Origin: Kiritimatiellia bacterium
GTDB lineage: Bacteria > Verrucomicrobiota > Kiritimatiellia > RFP12 > UBA1067
Assembly: GCA_017405115.1 (NCBI GenBank)
Contig: JAFRBA010000222.1
Coordinates: forward strand, 1 to 8,200
Reading direction: 5' to 3'
DNA length: 8,200 bases
The notes under the pieces are model-generated. The model was given only the letters and a program-made list of their open reading frames with translations, was not told the origin of the DNA and made no database searches. Positions 4,309 to 8,200 of the stretch are shown here, in pieces; position 1 is the first letter of the stretch, and the number at the start of each line of letters is the position of its first letter. A program made the position numbers and the translations under genes.

Positions 4309-6611
4309 TGTCCACGCATTTGAAGATTCCAGACGACAGCTATGCCCGGCGGGATGGACTTCTCGACCTTCATTTCGCCATCCACGACATGCCAGTTCAC
4401 CGAGATGCGTCCCTTTGGCGTGTCGAGCCAACCAGACGCCGATGTTATCCCCGCCACGGCATGCGGCACGATGCGCACCTTGTCGCAGCCGACGGCGTCC
4501 TCCGCCACACAGATGCCAAGCACATACCGCATCAGCCACTGCTCCACGCTGCCGAACATCGGGTGGCAGTTGCTGTGGACATTGCGGCACGCGTCCTCGT
4601 CCCAACACTCCCACAACGTCGTCGCCCCTCTGTCGATCATGTAATAGTAGCCCGGGAAGCCCTTGTGCGTGGCTACGTCGCCGGCAAGATCGGCCATGCC
4701 GTTCGCGGAAAGCGTCTCAAAGAGGTACTGCGTCGCGAAGAACCCGGTCGTGAGAGAACGCCCGTGCGCAATAATGTCGTTCTTGAGGACGCCGAGCGCT
4801 GCCGGAACGTCTTTAGGCTCGAGAAGCCCATGGTACAACGCGAAAAGCTGTTCGCCCTGCAGTCCCGCATTCACCACGCCGCCCGGCTTCACATAGAGGC
4901 GCCTGAACCTTTCGGCGATTCTCGCCGTATGGGCCGACAGACGGCGCTCGTCGTCGGACTTTCCGAGTAGTTTGGCGAACTTTGCCGTCTTCGCGACGAA
5001 CTCGTGCCAGTGCGCGAGCGAGGTCAGCTTTGCGTCGGCCTTCTCTATCGCAATCCAGTCGCCGAGGCATTCCGGCAGGTCGTCGTCGGGATAGCGGGCG
5101 GACAGGATGTCCACGAACCTGACAAGCGCAGGATACGCCTCACGAACAATGTCCATGTCGCCGTCGTAGCGCACGAGCAAGTCGACGAGCACAGGCACGC
5201 AGAGCGTCCAGCCGGTGGGCGCCGCGCGAGTGCCGTTCACGGCGAGGAATGATTTCGGCGGCTGCCCCTCGGCTGGATAGGCGGACTTCGACGCGATGCC
5301 CACGAACGGCGCAGTCTCGGTGAAGAGGCCGTCATCCGCCGCCTCGTCCAGAAAGTCGCGGACCGTCTTGCGGTAGAACGCCCCCATGGCCCAGTTGCAC
5401 CTGAACGACTCCGCCGACGCGGCGATGTCGCCGCCATAGCCGAACTTTTCGCGCCCGGGGCAATCCGACTGCACGCTCTGGAGATTCGCGCGGAATGTGC
5501 GGCGGCAGACTTCGTGCAGCTTGTTGAGCCTTTCGTTCGAGCATGTGAAATGCGAACGCTCCTTCACGTTCGCCGACCACGCACACATCTCGAAATCCTC
5601 CGGCCTCGGCGCGTCACACATTCCTTCCACCTGCACATAGCGGAAGACATGGAACGTGAAGCGCGGCTCAAACGAGAACTCCGGCGAGCCATCGCCGATC
5701 ACGCTGTCGCGCTGCTCGGCGACGGCGAAAAGAGGCCCCTTTTCAGGATCCTTTATCTGCCCGGCAACGGATGTCATCACGTTGACGGTTCCGTCAGGCC
5801 ATGTACGCTCGCCCTGTCGGAAACGAATCTTCTCCCCCTTAGGGACGCCGCGAAGCCGGGCTCTGAGCGTGCCCGTCGCATTGACGCCCATGTCAACGAG
5901 CCATACGTTGTTCGACAGCTGTGTCACGCTCCGCGCCGACCACTTGTCGTACACGACCACCTTCGGGAACGCACCGGCCGGCACGACCTTCCCCTGTGGC
6001 CCTTTGACGACGCGGGCCTGCTGCGTGAATTCAATGGAAAGCCGCCGATCCTCCATCACGCCGAGATAGATGCTGTTGTGGACCACGCGCCCCCGCGCCG
6101 CGCACCACGATCCGTCGGTTTCGACGGTTTCGCGGACGCCATCCTCGTACACGATCTCCAGTATCGCCCTCACGCAGGGCGTCCCCGTCGCCAGATGTTC
6201 GCGCAGATTGTAAACATACCACATCTTCAGCGGCAGAAGATTGTACCAGCCGTTTCCAAGTTCGACACGCAGCGAATTTTCCGTCCCCTTCCGCACGTGC
6301 GCCGTAACGTCGAACGTCTCCTCGAGCACGCGCTTGCGGTACGGGGTGAACGGCGGCAGCGCCGTTGAAGACACGCGTTCGCCGTTCACGAAGAGATCGC
6401 GCATTCCCGGCGCAGCCACGCGCCACGTGGCGCTCAACACCTTGACGTCGCGCGTCCTGAACGTCCGCTCCACGACGTCGTTCCGCGCCGGAGCGAAGAA
6501 CGCCGCCGTGTCAGATTCGGCAGGCGGCTCGTACGGCCCGGCAATCCATTCCGCCGCAAGGCTGGTGAACGACAGCGTGCAGGCAATCGCAACGGCAAAG
6601 GTCTTTTTCAT
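4305..6611 (-). CDS. Exported GH78 alpha-L-rhamnosidase
   Basis: 768 residues. A clear Sec signal peptide, MKKTFAVAIACTLSFTSLAA, precedes the mature EWIAGPY. The order of parts fits glycoside hydrolase family 78. An N-terminal beta domain has FVNGERV (74-80), PPFTPYRKRVLEETFDV (86-102) and LGNGWYN (118-124). A second beta-sandwich follows (to about 345), then the (alpha/alpha)6 barrel and a C-terminal beta cap. The signature DCPGREKFGYGGD (383-395) keeps D383, E388 and D395, equivalent to the conserved acidic residues of GH78. TTLWECWDE (664-672) gives the candidate catalytic base E668, and FGSVEQWLMR (686-695) follows as in the family. It should release terminal alpha-L-rhamnose outside the cytoplasm. 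It is somewhat shorter than many GH78 enzymes (often 900 or more). The ATG lies 1 base after the MBL stop, with AGGAG inside that gene's last codons, so translation is probably coupled. Confidence 0.93.
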   Translation of the reverse strand: MKKTFAVAIACTLSFTSLAAEWIAGPYEPPAESDTAAFFAPARNDVVERTFRTRDVKVLSATWRVAAPGMRDLFVNGERVSSTALPPFTPYRKRVLEETFDVTAHVRKGTENSLRVELGNGWYNLLPLKMWYVYNLREHLATGTPCVRAILEIVYEDGVRETVETDGSWCAARGRVVHNSIYLGVMEDRRLSIEFTQQARVVKGPQGKVVPAGAFPKVVVYDKWSARSVTQLSNNVWLVDMGVNATGTLRARLRGVPKGEKIRFRQGERTWPDGTVNVMTSVAGQIKDPEKGPLFAVAEQRDSVIGDGSPEFSFEPRFTFHVFRYVQVEGMCDAPRPEDFEMCAWSANVKERSHFTCSNERLNKLHEVCRRTFRANLQSVQSDCPGREKFGYGGDIAASAESFRCNWAMGAFYRKTVRDFLDEAADDGLFTETAPFVGIASKSAYPAEGQPPKSFLAVNGTRAAPTGWTLCVPVLVDLLVRYDGDMDIVREAYPALVRFVDILSARYPDDDLPECLGDWIAIEKADAKLTSLAHWHEFVAKTAKFAKLLGKSDDERRLSAHTARIAERFRRLYVKPGGVVNAGLQGEQLFALYHGLLEPKDVPAALGVLKNDIIAHGRSLTTGFFATQYLFETLSANGMADLAGDVATHKGFPGYYYMIDRGATTLWECWDEDACRNVHSNCHPMFGSVEQWLMRYVLGICVAEDAVGCDKVRIVPHAVAGITSASGWLDTPKGRISVNWHVVDGEMKVEKSIPPGIAVVWNLQMRGQ

Positions 6612-6612
6612 A

Positions 6613-7926
6613 TCATATCACGCTCCTGACTGTCATGTTTTCGTCGCGGGCATCCAGGAAGGACAGCGAATAGCTTTCGCCGCCGAGTGGCACGGAGAGC
6701 ACGATGTGCGCCCCTTCGTACACGGCCTCCGGCACGTCCTTCATCCACGCCCTTCCGCCTTCGGCGCGGCGACGTTCAGCCGTCATCACGCCGGGGCATA
6801 TAAGCCGGTCATCCGAATACGCGGCACGGTCTGCAATCCGCGCCATCGTGTCATCCGTGACGTGCAGCTGATCCCAGATACAGGCGACATACACGTGCGC
6901 CGCGAGGTCGCGTACGCACTCGAACGGCATGGAGTGGTGACCGTGATGGTTGATCTTCGCGACATCCACCTTTCCCGCCGCCGCGCCTATCGCCTTCTCC
7001 ACTTCGGGAAATTCCGGCGGACCCGAAAAGTCGCCAGCCGTGTAGAATCGGAACTTTCCGTACGAGAACACCATGCCGAGGCTCATCATGTTCTCGAGGT
7101 AGCTGTGCGTGATAAGCCCGCTGCCGTCGAAGTTGGGGCGTCCAAGGCTTTCGCATACGCGGCTCTCGGCGCAGATGTCGCGGATGCGTCCGTCGGCATA
7201 CGCGATGCGCCCGTTCGCGCAGAGGTTGCGCACCGAGAACCCTTTCGCCGCCGCAGGGTTGCGCAGCGGGACGAACTGGTCGGTGGCTCCGAGACGGAAC
7301 TTTTCGACCTTCAGGCCGTCGCGTTTCGCGAGATAGGCGTAGATACGCTTCATGTGCTCGAGCGGCCTCCAGTCGCTGTCGACGAACGGAATCGGGTCGT
7401 CGTAGTTCGGCCAGCCGCGATCCACAGCCTTGCGAAAATGAAGATGCTCAATGGCGAGGCCAAAGCCACTGCGCCAGCAGCCTGTGCTTTTCTCGCCATC
7501 CTTCAGCACCCTGCGCGACTGCCAGCACGGAGTGCCCGTGTGGTCCTGGTGGAAATGCGACGTAACCATGTAGTCCACCTTGTCGCCATTTGGGTTCACG
7601 CGACGGACATAGCGCCCCACCCAGTCGCCTGCGAGACGTCCTGGATTCGGAAGAACCGGCACGGCGAGATCGAGCCGCGTGACAGCGGCGTGGTCGCCGC
7701 AGTCGAGAAGCATCGTCGTAGAATCGGGGAAGATAATGAACATCGACTCCCCGACGCCAGTGTAGATGAAATGCACTTGAAACTCGCCGGGCTTCCATCC
7801 CTTCCAGACCTTGCCGACGTCTTCAGCCTTCGTCCCTGCGGCGAACGCCGCGCGCCAGTTTCCGAATGCCGCCGCCCCTGCGGCACCAACAGCCATCTTC
7901 ATAAACGAAGTGCGTCCAAGTTTCAT
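6613..7926 (-). CDS. Exported metallo-beta-lactamase-fold hydrolase
   Basis: 437 residues. The N-terminus (MKLGRTSFMKMAVGAAGAAA) is a degenerate Tat-type leader with one arginine, so export by Tat or Sec is likely but not certain. The MBL core starts near residue 50: VGESMFIIFPDSTTMLLDCG (58-77) is like the opening of ComEC/Rec2-type MBL domains. The metal motif SHFHQDHTG (123-131) supplies H124, H126, D128 and H129. FYTAGDF (294-300) supplies D299, and INHHGHHS (325-332) resembles the GHHGS-like motif of that group. The last 35 residues (AHIVLSVP... to the end) recur in the remnant at 1058-882. The substrate is unknown. Sitting between two rhamnosidases suggests a role in the same glycan pathway, for example on an ester or lactone, but this is a guess. 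GGGGGGAG (7933-7940) lies 6 bases from the ATG. Confidence 0.87.
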   Translation of the reverse strand: MKLGRTSFMKMAVGAAGAAAFGNWRAAFAAGTKAEDVGKVWKGWKPGEFQVHFIYTGVGESMFIIFPDSTTMLLDCGDHAAVTRLDLAVPVLPNPGRLAGDWVGRYVRRVNPNGDKVDYMVTSHFHQDHTGTPCWQSRRVLKDGEKSTGCWRSGFGLAIEHLHFRKAVDRGWPNYDDPIPFVDSDWRPLEHMKRIYAYLAKRDGLKVEKFRLGATDQFVPLRNPAAAKGFSVRNLCANGRIAYADGRIRDICAESRVCESLGRPNFDGSGLITHSYLENMMSLGMVFSYGKFRFYTAGDFSGPPEFPEVEKAIGAAAGKVDVAKINHHGHHSMPFECVRDLAAHVYVACIWDQLHVTDDTMARIADRAAYSDDRLICPGVMTAERRRAEGGRAWMKDVPEAVYEGAHIVLSVPLGGESYSLSFLDARDENMTVRSVI

Positions 7927-7945
7927 TCAAAGCTCCCCCCTTCAA

Positions 7946-8200
7946 TCATTCTGCCACACGTCCCCAAGCCACTGTCGGCTTTTCGCCGCAGTGCCAGCGG
8001 ACGGTCACCGTCTCGGTTGGCGAAACGGGCAAAGTTCCCTCCGCCCATTCGAGATCGAGGTCCTTCGGCGGCTCCACCACGACTTCACGCGACTTCGCAT
8101 CGACCGACTTGACGCCGAGAATGTCGCGGATGAGATACACCGCCGCATGGCTCGCAAAACCGTGGTCGCAGCTCGCCGTTGGCGAAATCATCTCCCACAG
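7946..8200 (-). CDS. GH78-like alpha-L-rhamnosidase, C-terminal end (runs off right edge)
   Basis: The frame is open to base 8200 and ends 19 bases before the MBL start. The visible 84 residues begin LWEMISPTASCDHGFASHAA and continue VYLIRDILGVKSVD, then a beta-rich tail with LEWAEGTLPV and VTVRWHCGE. In GH78 enzymes the candidate base glutamate lies in a TLWE-type motif, followed shortly by a conserved His/Gly/Ser segment, a helix ending in LG(V/I), and the C-terminal beta domain; all are present in that order here. The LWE glutamate is the third visible codon. The protein may belong to the same subfamily as the gene starting at 862, though no shared region is visible. It is the first gene of the apparent operon seen here, and its own start is not visible. 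Confidence 0.82.
   Translation of the reverse strand: MWEMISPTASCDHGFASHAAVYLIRDILGVKSVDAKSREVVVEPPKDLDLEWAEGTLPVSPTETVTVRWHCGEKPTVAWGRVAE

Noticed and set aside
5514..6368. 284-codon plus-strand open frame
   Set aside because: Antisense to the GH78 N-terminal half, with composition biased to Arg and His and no motif.
6241..8112. 623-codon plus-strand open frame
   Set aside because: It lies antisense to the MBL and GH78 genes, which have clear motifs. The translation is rich in Arg, His and Ala with no recognisable domain, as expected for a shadow frame in G+C-rich coding DNA.

Overview
The window is bacterial DNA with one dense gene set. Every gene I can support lies on the minus strand, so the region reads from high to low coordinates. 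The glycoside hydrolase and hydrolase genes are GC-rich (sampled 60-base stretches at 541, 5221 and 7201 are about 68-70% G+C). The two ATPase genes are much poorer (stretches at 2101 and 3961 are about 47%). Exported rhamnosidase-like enzymes, Tat-like leaders and multiple AAA_14/DUF4143 ATPases together suggest a polysaccharide-degrading member of the Verrucomicrobiota/Kiritimatiellota/Lentisphaerota group, perhaps from a gut or sediment. That assignment is an inference; no rRNA or marker gene is present.

Reading downstream: (1) 8200-7946 is the 3' end of a GH78-like alpha-L-rhamnosidase, still carrying an LWE motif and the C-terminal cap. (2) 7926-6613 is an exported metallo-beta-lactamase (MBL)-fold hydrolase with an intact HxHxDH motif. 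(3) 6611-4305 is a complete exported GH78 alpha-L-rhamnosidase with all expected acidic residues. These three are packed with gaps of 19 and 1 bases and look like one operon for rhamnose-containing glycans. (4) 4308-4240 is a 22-codon Tat-like leader fragment that overlaps the rhamnosidase stop codon and then breaks off.

(5) From 4240 to about 1049 lie two tandem modules of nearly equal size. Each has a short array of about 33-bp direct repeats, a sigma70-like promoter and an AAA_14/DUF4143 ATPase gene (4104-2764 and 2434-1049). A near-identical 36-bp segment follows the first ATPase gene and overlaps the 3' end of the second, and after it comes another Tat-like leader start. Leader starts lie at 4308, 2697 and 1058, spaced 1611 and 1639 bases. 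The flanks are nearly identical while the ATPases and their repeat units differ, which suggests exchange or independent insertion of ATPase cassettes at related sites.

(6) 1058-882 is a 58-codon remnant joining a leader to the last 31-odd residues of an MBL protein like the one at 7926-6613. It is followed at 862 by the start of another exported rhamnosidase-like enzyme that runs off the left edge. The MBL/rhamnosidase pair therefore occurs twice, once intact and once with the MBL almost entirely deleted. The most interesting structure is the tandem ATPase module pair with its repeat arrays and broken leader genes.
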